Positions 49,201 through 62,439 of a DNA stretch of 64,000 nucleotides are shown piece by piece. The position numbers and the translations under genes are program-made. The stretch is taken from NCBI RefSeq assembly GCF_026210795.1, contig NC_089439.1:3906001-3970000 (forward strand). Reading direction: 5' to 3'. The first letter of the stretch is position 1, and the number at the start of each line of letters is the position of its first letter. Below the pieces are notes generated by a model. It was given only the letters and a program-made list of their open reading frames with translations, had not been told where the DNA came from and searched no databases. This stretch comes from Rhizophagus irregularis (lineage: Eukaryota; Glomeromycota; Glomeromycetes; Glomerales; Glomeraceae).

Positions 49201-49525
49201 GTTTTAAAACGAATATTCTGTTTAGAATAACATTTTGTAAGTTCAATTTGAAATTTACTAAGAATAACTTCAATTTCGGTCCTATTGCCATAATTATAGA
49301 AAATACTTCATATAAAACTCTCTGAAACATTGGATGTCATTAGATGTTATTAGTTCTAGAGAAGGAAATAGATTTAGAGAACATATTTGTAAAGTTTCGT
49401 TATGTGTCTTTTAGTAGTATTTGTGGCTTATCATATGGTCGATTATAATTTAATTGAATCCTATTGTAAAATACATATAAATAATTGTGTAACAATTATT
49501 ACCAAATTTAAACTTTCCCTATGCT
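46294..49525 (+). mobile_element. 3.2-kb DNA transposon with 9-bp target duplication
   Basis: The termini AGTATAGGGAAAGTTTG and the complement of AAACTTTCCCTATGCT form a short inverted repeat (AGYATAGGGAAAGTTT). Both flanks carry ATTAGATTT exactly (46285-46293 and 49526-49534). A 9-bp duplication is typical of Mutator-like elements, although I cannot assign this transposase to that group. The interior holds one plus-strand gene, now broken (see 46447-49102). The clean ends suggest a fairly recent insertion relative to its neighbours. Confidence 0.85.
46447..49102 (+). pseudogene. transposase-like protein with N-terminal zinc cluster and C-terminal RING-like finger
   Basis: Coding runs from the ATG at 46447 through exons near 46447-46660, 46758-47188, 47255-48428 and about 48510-49102. 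It has an N-terminal Cys/His cluster (GPCSL, CFRQFTSLAYEKA, QLCHSHY) and a large core with a conserved-looking NLDDYHDIHEKRRPDT stretch and SLNSREHV. The end is a RING-like finger: CDHC, LICGHGYHFEC, CRYC (about 48795-48900), then RLEKGPNVLT and an acidic tail. Four in-frame stops break it: 46480 TGA, 47267 TAA, 48029 TAG and 48221 TGA; the last two sit where Trp is plausible. I recall this arrangement as a multicopy family in Rhizophagus, from memory only. Non-functional as it stands. Confidence 0.75.
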
Positions 49526-49635
49526 ATTAGATTTACAAGCCTTTTTTGAAGTACATTCTAAAGACTAGTTACAGGTAAATTTCACATCTGAATTGCATAC
49601 ATCAGGCTAATATACTTTTTCTGATGTATAATGAA

Positions 49636-50054
49636 TATACATGAAACTGAATTGGTTAATTTTGACTTCCAAAATGGTCGAAATGGTCAAAATGATTTCG
49701 ACTTGAGCCCCTCCAAAAGTTGAAATGGTTGAAATTACATCATAATCATATGATTTTATAGTAAACAATAATATTAAAATTCAAAGTTAATGAACTCCGC
49801 ATCCGGTGATTCGATTTTTATGATCTTCACACGGTTGGATTCAGCTCATCGAGAGGATTCCAATGATATGTATTTCATATTTGTAGCATCAATATTGACG
49901 GAGTTATTCACGTTTAAAATTTTATATTAAATTATAATTATAAAAATCACATGACTATGATGTAATTTCGACTATTTCAACTTTAATTTCGACTTTTAAC
50001 CTTCCCAAGTTGAAATATTTCTACTTTTGGGCTTTAATTTCAACTTCATGTATA
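49636..50054. mobile_element. 419-bp MITE, TATACATG family, copy B
   Basis: Reverse-oriented sister of 41892-42311. It begins TATACATGAAACTGAATTGG and ends TTCATGTATA. The 8-bp target duplication ATAATGAA is exact (49628-49635 and 50055-50062). Divergence from copy A is small, mostly C/T and G/A differences. Confidence 0.9.
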
Positions 50055-50062
50055 ATAATGAA

Positions 50063-51267
50063 TATAGGAGGAAAATATATAAGGCAGTACTAACTTGTAC
50101 CAATATAGCATTTTGATATAAAAGTATAATTTTTCTGAATAATTCTAAAGTTACTAAAGCATTCAAAAATATATATAATAATTGGGATTTATTATTGGAT
50201 TGACCAAAACTTTTACAATATAATGAAGACCATAAATTTATGATAAATGAAATATCCTGATTGATGCAAAATCATAATGTATATTACAATATATTATAAT
50301 ACAGGTAATAGGAGCGTACTTCTTTTAAAAACTTGCAATTGTAGAATGCTTTAACAAAACTTTGCAAATATTTTATATAAAATTCAGTATGCTATTGAGT
50401 CAATATCTTCCAATTCTAAATTAGTAAAAGTATAAATTAAATATTTACCAGAAGTTATAAACTATATTAATAATTACCTCACATATTTTTTATAAATACC
50501 AGAATTTGAAAAATAAAGAGTTGCACTTGCAGAAACTATTATATTGAAACAAGTGGAGTTTAGACTATCAACAAAATATAGGTGTCCTATTAGAAAAAAT
50601 GAAGAGACATTAAAAAAGAATTTAAATTTTATTTTAATAACTATTTTCATCTATGATTTTATTTAAAATAGTTTTTATTTAGATTAAAGTATTAGTTTAC
50701 TTATAAGACTTATTAACATTAGATATTTCTAGCTATTTTCTGGTATCAGTAAATAGTAGTTGATAACAATTTTAAGGTTATATAGTAAATTTGTAAATAA
50801 TATATTATTTAAATCAAATACTTTATTTATTTTTTTTTTTCCTTCTCATTTCCTTTTCCTTTTAAATTTGGTGAATTTATATAAATCCAAAATAAGATTA
50901 ATTATATTATTGCTAAATCAATTATAACATTGTTAACAATATTTTTTGTCTTTTTATAAGTCCAACTAAACCATCAGTTGTTATTAATTAGTAAACACAT
51001 TTGATCTTGAGCTTTTTTTCTCATTTTACAGCATTTTGATAAAATGAGATTTTCATTTTTTAAGTTTTTAGGCTGTACTAAATCAGGATCCCACTTACTT
51101 ATAAGATAGGTCACCTTCAGGCCTAAGGTAAAAATCATATATAAAATTCTTTACAGATCCTACTATAAAAGGAAATTTTATGTTACATTATTATGATTTT
51201 TTTCCTTTTTAGCTAATTAACCAATAGAATTTAAGAAAAAAGTAAGGTAAAAACTATTAGTAAAGGG
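50063..51267. other. AT-rich spacer
   Basis: No supportable gene. A C/T-rich tract at about 50832-50858 is the only distinct composition feature. The right end borders the retrotransposon 3' region. Confidence 0.5.
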
Positions 51268-52680
51268 CTAATTTTCTACAGTGACCTTTATTATAAGTAA
51301 GCGGGATTCTACTGAATCCAATTCAAATGAAATATCACCAAACACTACCATTTGATCTTTCTGTAAGTCTGATAAATTATTCTTCTTTGATTGTTGTTTA
51401 TTCTGTTTTAATTGCTTAATTTGTTGATAAAAGGATTTGAAATAATAGTCCATATTTTCAGATTCATTTAATTTGTCTTTTTTTCCAATATTTCTAGCCT
51501 TTTTTCATGATTTGTAGCATTACATCTAGGTAACCAAATTAGTTTTTTAAAGTGAATGATAAAGGAATCCAGAAGTGAGGCTAAAATAAAATGTTTTTTG
51601 TTTCTGAAAATCCAAATATTGTTTTGATATTTTGGAAAAATTAGTGTTAATCTTAACTTTCAAGGCCAGTGAACAAAAATCAATTTGTTATTGTTATGCT
51701 GTGTTCCTAGTATCTGGTTTAATTTCTTATTTATGATCTTAGGTGTATCCTCTGTTATGTTACTCCATTTTTGAATTATAGGAATCACATTATTTTGCAT
51801 TCTGCTTTTAATTATATGCCATAAGTCCTTATTAGCCTCACATTTTATGAAATGATGTCTGTTTTCTTCTTTATTAGCATTGCATCTTGGACAGACAAAT
51901 TCTTTATATAGATTTAGTTTTTGCTGTAGTAGAATAGTACCTATAGGAAGAAGTTTAGCAAATAGTTTAACAATAAATATTAAATGCCAATATTTTTTAA
52001 CTGAAATACAATTAAACCTTTTATATTTATAAATTAAGTTTTAAGTTACATTCCAGTTAATTGGAATTTCATGTCTATTGGATTTTAATATTGACCATTC
52101 TGCTGTCACTCTAGTGTTCATTAAAGTTTTGATAAATTTCCTTAAATTGTATTCAATGAAAATCTGTTTGAAAATTGGAAAAAATCTAACTTTTTTATTA
52201 CTATAGTTAAACCTGTTATTAAAGTAATAGCTGTTGTTACTTATGTTTTTAACTAATTTGTCTACTATTTCATTCATAATATCTCCACTGTGTTTCTTAA
52301 TTTTCACTAATACTAGATCCATCTTTTTTTATTGTAAAAGAATATCTATTTTAAATAAAATTAAAGAATTAGACTGCTTCAGTAATTTTCTATCTGATTT
52401 ATTATATTTATTATTAATTATATAGATGGTATTTTGACTGTCTGTATATATCTTGATTTTTGCATTCATAGGATCTGTAAGTAATGCCAGAAAAATAACT
52501 ACTAGTTCTGAACATATAGATGAAGGCCATAATGACAAATTTGCTTGGGCTGACAAGGCAGATTCATCATTGACACAGAATGCCACACCTATTTTTGTGT
52601 ATACTAAATTAGGATCTTGTTTATCTATTGATGTAAGGATGCTTGACCTGAGCGAACCATCTGTGTAATATTACACTATT
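51268..52680 (-). mobile_element. 3' part of a non-LTR retrotransposon (RNase H + zinc motif)
   Basis: Read on the minus strand, the order is YYTDGS (about 52673-52656), SELVVIFLALLTDP, IYTDSQNTI, then after a frameshift near 52325 LVKIKKHSGDIMNEIVDKLVK-like residues. These are the acidic and His motifs of a retroelement RNase H. Next comes a zf-RVT-like knuckle (CPRCNANKEE, HHFIKCE) near 51890-51840, and a Lys/Gln-rich C-terminus ending at 51268. A stop after FVHWP (about 51667) and the frameshifts show it is dead. No reverse transcriptase is seen upstream, so it is 5'-truncated. Confidence 0.8.
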
Positions 52681-53223
52681 ATTTATCATAACTAATATAT
52701 TTTTAATATCCATGAGTTTTGATTTTAAGTTTAATATTATTATCTATCCATCTGTGAATCCATATGTTCTGAACCAGTGATAGGCTAATTATGGGACTTG
52801 GAGCTAATGCTAGTGTCATATGATAGTGACTATAACCTATAGATAAATTGTGACTATATAGGATAGATTTTAATAATAAAGTGTTTTAAATATTCAACTG
52901 GTATAACTATATAGTAGAATGAGACCATAACGGAAGTGACTATAAAAGGAGTTGACTGTATATATATACAAAAAAATATATGATAATAACAAAGCAAATA
53001 AAAAAATAAAGTTATAAGAATAAAAAATAAAACTTATAAAAAAGTTAAAGAATTAAATAATGATGAAACCTATGAAGTTAAAAAGTAAATTTGTGACATT
53101 AAAAAGTAAAACATATTAAGTCAAAGAGCAGCATAGAGTAAAGAAAAGATAGTTAGTAAAGAATAAAAATTAGAAAATAAAACAAGAACTTAAAGATTAA
53201 AGAGTAAAAAAAGATACCTGCTA

Positions 53224-53379
53224 TATACATGCTGCCCAAATTATTTTGGGATGCCATAATTCATTCAGTTTATATATAATTTACTATGTAAAGTGCCAAA
53301 ATAATTTGGGATGCCATAATTGAATTTGGGATTTTACTTATAATTACGGCAGTCCAAAATAATTTGGGTGGCATGTATA
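53224..53379. mobile_element. 156-bp MITE with 8-bp target duplication
   Basis: The termini TATACATGCTGCCCAAATTA and the complement of AATTTGGGTGGCATGTATA pair over about 25 bases. The motif CCAAAATAATTTGGGATGCC also occurs inside on both strands. The flanking duplication ACCTGCTA is exact (53216-53223 and 53380-53387). The terminal TATACATG is the same as in the larger MITEs at 41892 and 49636. Confidence 0.9.
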
Positions 53380-53387
53380 ACCTGCTA

Positions 53388-54479
53388 GAAAAAACCCCTA
53401 TAATTAAGTTTAAAAGTGAATTTATAAAATAGTTAATGACCAAATAAAAGTAAATTAAAAGCAAAATACGTCACATAATGTTGAAGAGAAAGGAGTTAAA
53501 GAATAATATAAAGAAAAGAAAAATATAGCTAGTAAGAAACAAAATTAAAAACATAACCAACAAAAAAAGAGAACATACTTTTTTAACGTATTAAGATATA
53601 ATATTCTATTAGAAATTGTAAAACCTAGAAAAGTCTAAAGACCTAAAAAAAATGTACTAAAGAAAAAAAAAGAAAGCAGATAAACAAAAAAAGAAAATAG
53701 AATGGGAAAAGAAAGGAAAATAAAACAAAACAGAGAGAAAATAATAAAAACAAGGAAAAAGAAAAAAATGAAAAAAATAATATAAACAGATAGTCAGATA
53801 GTATAACTATAAATATTAGTCGGCCCAATCAAATTTATTACATGATAAGGGTGAATAATTTATATAATTATATAAAATTTACTAGTAGGTTAAATCACCT
53901 GAGTTAAAATTAGTCTTATACTTTTTATATTTCAAATAAAACTTAACACATACTTTATATGGCCCTAAAATTTGCAAAATATAAGCATTTTTGCCTTCTA
54001 AGCAAGTTTACTTAGAATATTAAAAAGGGTTTTAAATGCCATTTTTGCAAAATTCATCATTTTGAAAAAATATATATAAAAAGCCAAAGATTACCCTAAG
54101 TAAACTTGTAGAACAAGTTTTATTTAAAAAAAGATATTTTTAGTGATATTTTAGGAAATGATCGGCAAAATTGTCACGTGATCGAAGAATTTTCTGAAAA
54201 ACGCAATCACACGTGATTGGGTGTCGCTCAAAAGTATGGTACCCCTTTTGCGTGTTAGAATTCGGTTGAGCTGTTCATTTCAGGATTCCGAGGCGTCACA
54301 GAGGATAAAGAGGATAAGGTCCAGCAAAAGTTGACAGAAGTCTTCGCTCAGAGTATCAAACAGCTCGAAAGTTCATATCTGTTAATAAAATCATATGATT
54401 TATAATGTTGTAACTTAATTGGTTGTTAAATCTAACAAGGATTATATTAAAACTGAATATTACGTGATATGTGTAAGCC
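53388..54479. other. spacer with strand-asymmetric purine tract
   Basis: From about 53460 to 53790 the plus strand is almost entirely A and G, giving chance Phe/Leu frames on the other strand. Near 54160-54230 there are two CACGTG-type sites (GTCACGTGATC, ACACGTGATTG). No gene recognised. Confidence 0.5.
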
Positions 54480-54905
54480 TCGCCTTTTTATCAAAAAAAA
54501 TATTTACACCTTATGAAGCGAAATGAGAAACGCTTTTGCAACTTTGAACAATCCATATGACAAACCTAACCAGTTTATATTAACCAGGTAGGCTGGTAGG
54601 ACGTTCGAGATAATTAACTTATTTGAATTTTGAATGCGTTAGAAGAAAATTCGATAATGCAATACTATATTGATGTCTGTGTTTAATTCGCATATGTTTA
54701 TTGATTGTAATGAAAATAGGGAAAACAATCTAAGAAACAAAGTAAATGCAAATCCATCTATCGTTACTATACTATCAGTTTTCGTTAATATAACATTAAC
54801 TCATGATCCGGTTTCATTTGTTGTCTTGCTAAATTTCGTCCTAATCAATGATATTTATTCTGTAAGTTCAAAAGTCATTTTTACATAATATCAATTTCTT
54901 GGCTC
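54480..54905 (+). repeat. dispersed copy of the tandem-module spacer, upstream of mitochondrial L11
   Basis: The blocks GAAGCGAAATGAGAAACGCT, CAATCCATATGACAAACCTA, TCGTTAATATAACATTAACT, GCTAAATTTCGTCCTAATC and CATTTTTACATAATA appear in the same order as in the spacers at 32770-33430 and 35660-35940. The copy ends about 270 bases before the L11 start codon. Confidence 0.8.
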
Positions 54906-55173
54906 TCAGAACTTACATCTACGTACTTAATTTTCTCGTCCGGAACTTTCGTGTCCAATATTTGAGTTCAATATTATGCTTTGGAAGAAATAATGTGCTT
55001 GAAAATCTTGTCTAAAAAAATCGTCATAATTTAAACGATACCAACTGCGATCTTGATAATATATGTCTCAAGATCGATACTTTTGCAAGACAACTAATCA
55101 TCAAATAGGTATGATCGACAAATATTTACTTGGAATCGTGATAAATCAAAAAAAAAATATATATATCTTTCCA

Positions 55174-55611
55174 ATGGCTAGCGCTATAGTATCGTCAAAG
55201 ATAAAAATGCTCGTACCAGCTGGTAATGCAAGACCAACACCACCAATAGGGCCAATTTTAGGACAAAGAGGATTAAAAGCAATAGATTTTTGTAAACAAT
55301 TTAATGAATTTACAAAAAAATATGAAGTAGATACACCAATTCCAACGATACTCACAATGCAACCCGATCGTAAATTTACATTTTCTTGTAATATGCCGCC
55401 AACAACTTGGCTATTGAAAAGAGCTGCTAAAATTGATAAAGGTGCAGCAAAGCCAAAACATGAAATTGCTGGTAAAGTTAGTTTAAAACATATTTATGAA
55501 ATTGCTAAAATTAAACAAAATCAAGATAATATGAAGGATTTTGATTTAAGATCCATTTGTAAAAGTATTGTTGCTACTTGTGGTAGTATTGGAATTGAAG
55601 TTGTACCATAA
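55174..55611 (+). CDS. mitochondrial large-subunit ribosomal protein uL11m
   Basis: A single exon of 145 residues from the ATG at 55174; the frame is also open upstream to 55063, but homology begins just after 55174 (MLVPAGNARPTPPIGPILGQ). Hallmarks of bacterial-type L11 are all present: the N-terminal Pro-rich stretch (PPIGPILGQRG), the middle PPTTWLLKRAAKIDKGA, and the C-terminal GSIGIEV end. Length matches bacterial L11 (about 142). The sequence is of organellar, not cytosolic RPL12, type. It binds 23S rRNA in the GTPase-associated centre of the mitoribosome. The extended upstream frame may be part of a 5' leader or a transit sequence. Confidence 0.93.
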   Translation: MASAIVSSKIKMLVPAGNARPTPPIGPILGQRGLKAIDFCKQFNEFTKKYEVDTPIPTILTMQPDRKFTFSCNMPPTTWLLKRAAKIDKGAAKPKHEIAGKVSLKHIYEIAKIKQNQDNMKDFDLRSICKSIVATCGSIGIEVVP

Positions 55612-56043
55612 TTATCTTAAAGAAGAAAACTTAAACTAAGAGGAGACTACAAAAGGGGTGTTAGGTTTTATTTAGAGCCTTGGATGAAGAAACTTTCGAG
55701 AGGAAGCGTATTCTCGAAGGCTATGTAAAGCTAAATGAAAGAACAAAAACAGCAAAACAAAATACGGGAAATTTATTAATCGTAATTGTAAAATAATTAC
55801 ATTGCCGAGATAAAAATATGATTTTTTATTAGAAATTCTTATCAGTGTTTAGAATAATTATTAAAATAAATTATCTATAAATCAGTTGGCATAATATTAA
55901 ATACAATAAATAAAATAAAATAAATAGTTATCTTTTAGTAACTTGTCTATTTGAAATTTTGCTTCGTCGATCCTCATGATATTTTTTATGTAGATGATTT
56001 CGTATTAATGAAATACATCTAGAAGTTAAACCACCAAAAAAAG
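55612..56043. other. convergent 3' spacer
   Basis: The 3' flanks of uL11m (+) and the F-box gene (-) meet here. I see AATAAATAAAATAAAATAAA near 55903-55923, which could serve as polyadenylation signals. No gene. Confidence 0.5.
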
Positions 56044-58775
56044 TTATAAATTGTTTTTATCATTCAAGTTCTCTTGAATTTCCAGTGATCTTTTTATAGC
56101 TTCAGCAATTTGATCATCTTCAGTCTGATGTTCTTCTTTAGATACCATTAAAGCATATGCTAACATTTCATCATTTGTTAATCCAGGAATTGGTGTATAC
56201 TTTTGCATTTTTGCAAGATGCTCTTCACGTTCTCGTTCTTCTATTTCAAACATTTGTGTTGACTCTCTTACATCGTTTTGTATTTCTAGACGTTCTAAAA
56301 GAAAGAAGTTTTTAAGAAAACAAAATTAACAATTCAATAGCAAATAATTTAATCGACACTTACTCATATATTTAGGTGTTGATGAAGTGTTCTTTTTCTT
56401 TGACTGTTTAACTTTATTTCCTGTAATAAATATACATAATATATTGATTTAACATTTTGCGTAATATATGATGATATGAAATATTAGATCTTACCTGTAA
56501 TAGCACTACCGGGTGTAAAATCCCAAGTTTTTATTTGTCCTCCTATATTTAACACAGTTCGGTAGTCTTTTGAATAAATACAATTAACGGCTGAAGTATT
56601 TTCCTGTGTTTGGGTGGCCCGATTAGCTGTTCTTCGTGATCTCTGTGAGCTGAAAAAAAAACTAGAATAAGCAATGATTAAAAATAGGTCAAAAAAATTA
56701 ATTTTATAATAATACCTATGACACAATATACAAATTACTTTCGAAGTCAATGGATCAAAAACGGTTACAGCTCCATCCAAACTAGATAAGGCAAACAATA
56801 CACGGATTATTAAAAATTAAAAATAATTTATGATATACAACAATTATTTCATTAGTCTAACCTTCCAACTATCATCTTAAAGGTGTCAATATGGATAGCA
56901 GTAACAGATGATAGATGTCCTTCAATTGTTCTAAAAAAAGTAAAAATGATTAAAATTAACTACAAAAAAGATAACATCATTTATACATACCTAAAGGGCT
57001 TTTGGATTTTGTCTATACCACAGCCATTAGCATCCCATAAGCAAACAACACCTAAAGTATCTCCACTTGCTAAAATATTCAGTGGTTTGATTCCATTTTC
57101 ATTTGAGGTTTCACTATTTTCTTGTATGTCAATGATAGTACGTGTAACATTACCCGAATGGCCATTTGTGAACACACAAATACATTCCATCGTTTCCAAA
57201 TCGAATTTTTTCAATTCTGAAGATTTTTCATACGCGATGATCAAAGCATTTGAAGATTCAACGTAATGCAATGAAGTAACTCCACTTGTGCCAGTAATTT
57301 TAGTAGGTGATATATCTTCATAATTATCGGGTGATGATGATATGAGTGTGGAATCAATTGACCAAATATAAACAGTGCCATCTGTTGTTCCTGCTATTAT
57401 GTATTTTTTCACACTCCAAGCCAAAGTGGTGATTATTGTATCATTACCGAGTGTTTCATCTAAACAATATTAAAATAGAATAGTTAAAAGAAAATTTCCA
57501 AAAGCGAGAGAATACAAACATCTATTTACCTGTACGAAGACTTTTAATGCATCTTCCGGAATTAACATCCCAAAGAATAACTAAACCGTCTTCTCCACCA
57601 CTCACAATAGTATTCGTAAATTGGTTTGACCAAGCAAGAACTGAAACAGGTCCTGCATGGAAATCAAGAAATTGTTTGAAAAATCGGTTTGAACCTTGTT
57701 TATTCAAGATAGTAAGTCCAATTGCGCCTGATTTATAACCCCAAAGAATCCTATGCCTTTTTTCAAAATTTGAATGAAAAAAAGCATACACCATATTGGC
57801 GCAAAATAAATATGACTATGATTATCTTAAGTCCTCATTACCAGGATTAATTAATTCTGTCCTACAGATTAACTTATATGTAATTCAAAATGAAAAGTAA
57901 TTTATTACCTGTCTACTAACATAGCCGAAATACTATGACTAACATTCTCCCGCGTCGAAAATATAAAATCCTTGCTAATCCTTCCGGTACTAGGATCACA
58001 TCTCGAGACCATGCCTTTGTCTAAAGAACCAGCCAACATCCAAGAATTAACAAAATCAACGTAAAGGTTATGAATTATACCAACTCTTGGATCAAAACTT
58101 AGAGTTAATCCTCGTCCTCTTTCCCATATTCTATACAACATAAAAAAAATAGAATCTTAGAAAGCTCATAAAATCTTATTAAAAAGAAATTGGTCACATT
58201 ATTAATAATATTAATACCTAAGTAATTTTGTACGAGTCATATATTCATTTTTCCAACTATCACTAGCTAATCGCCTTTGTGTAAGATAATAGTTAATCCA
58301 TTTGTCTTGAGAATTTAATAACAAGTAAATTCACTCACCTAAACGGGATGGATCCGAAAAACTGAATTAATGCACTCTTCCAACATGAATCATCAGTAAT
58401 TATCCATCGCCAATGTTTACATATTTGAGCCGCAGCATTCTAATTCCGGATAAAAAGAAAATTAATTTATATTAAAATAAATCAAAACGAACATTGGAGG
58501 AGATTTTTACCAATTCGGTTGGTTCAAGTTGAGAAAAAATGTGAGTAAGTATTTCTGTAGGAATCTCATTTATATAACAACGACCACTATAATAAATACA
58601 AATAAATTATCCCAATAATTTAAATTTAATAAAGACAAGTTGATCAAAAAATATACTTTATAGGAATTTCAAAGGCATTATCAATTGCTATGCCACCTTT
58701 AGTACGCTTTCCTTTTGTGCTTTTCTTTTTGAAAGGTAAATTTTTATCATTTCTTCTTGAGTTATCACGAGACAT
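56044..58775 (-). CDS. F-box/WD40/UIM protein (Ufo1/Pof10-like SCF receptor)
   Basis: Twelve minus-strand exons join in frame to about 622 residues: 58775-58657, 58586-58511, 58439-58339, 58274-58218, 58130-57909, 57756-57530, 57459-56991, 56930-56862, 56781-56716, 56649-56495, 56420-56364, 56294-56044. A basic N-terminus precedes an F-box (IPTEILTHIFSQLEPTEL, then ICKHWRWI). WD repeats follow (LAGSLDKGMV, ILWGYKSG, SGGEDGLVILWD, AGTTDGTVYIW, ASGDTLGVVCLWD, IKTWDF). The C-terminus has two ubiquitin-interacting motifs at about 580-594 and 598-614. F-box plus WD40 plus UIM is the Ufo1/Pof10 layout. It should present substrates to an SCF ubiquitin ligase. The start of exon 6 could also be 57750. 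Confidence 0.9.
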
Positions 58776-58961
58776 TTTTCGTGAATTTTTATTAATAATT
58801 TTAATATCCTTAAAAAGAGCTCTTACACAATGCTTAAATACCTTTTTCAGTGCTACGCTCTATGACGTTTAAATGGTTTGATCGATCGACGGATTAATCA
58901 GCGTACATATTATGTCAGTCTGACGATCTTTTTTAGATAAGGTTTTATTTTTCGAGAAAAA
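58776..58961. promoter_or_regulatory. bidirectional promoter region
   Basis: Only 186 bases separate the divergent start codons of the F-box gene (58775, minus) and MTHFR (58962, plus). It contains GATCGATCGACGGATTAATC at about 58889-58907 and a GTCAGTCTGACGATC stretch near 58914. Both are GC-richer than the surroundings and are candidates for binding sites. Confidence 0.55.
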
Positions 58962-61613
<2,652 letters not shown>

Positions 61614-62439
61614 ATAATAAATTATAAAATAATTTATAATTTATTATAAATCTAAAATTATTTGCTTAGCCGTATTAAATACTAAATAATTATATATATG
61701 TAACATATTTATGTAAATACTAAAATGTATTATTATTATTGAACATTGAAATAATAATTGTATTAATACAGCTTTTTTAAAAAATCCAATTTTAAATTCA
61801 CGTGATTAATTAAAGAACGTTTTTTATTTATATGATTTTAATATACCATAAATTTTATTAAACTTTTTAAGACTTATTTGGTAAATATCACAATATGTTA
61901 AGTTGATAATCTCCTTAGATAATCAAACTTTATTTTATTGCTGATGTAGATAATCTTACAAGTTTTTTTGAATTTAATTAAAGTTTAAACCTAATTTTTT
62001 TCAACTTCTCTTGTACAATATATCTTGATTATTAAATTTGTTTTTTTTTGTTATAAAAAACAAAAAAAAAAGAATTTATTATTAAGTTTGAAATAAATTT
62101 TACTTGTTTAACAATTCAATTCAATATATCATATGTTTATATTTAGCAAAGAATCTTAAATTTTATTTTCTTTTAAAATTTTCAAAAATTTTCAAGTCAA
62201 ATAGTTCAAAAAAAAAAAATAAAAGTTTTTGTTATATACATACATACATTCCTCCACCTTTTTTTCAAAAAAAAAAAAAAGTGTCCGATTTAAATCCTTT
62301 CATTATATCAAAAAGATAATAAATTGTTCAATTGTATAGAAATATATTATTAATAAGACCTCTGAAAAAATACAATAAGATATATTTCTGATTTCATCTT
62401 TCTTAACTTTTCTTTCCCAATCAATTTTTCTACAATCTC
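61614..62439. other. convergent 3' spacer
   Basis: The MTHFR and zinc-finger genes converge on this AT-rich stretch. A frame at 62104-62319 is a translation of poly-A/T and is not called. The minus-strand 3' UTR of the zinc-finger gene should lie in the right part. Confidence 0.5.
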
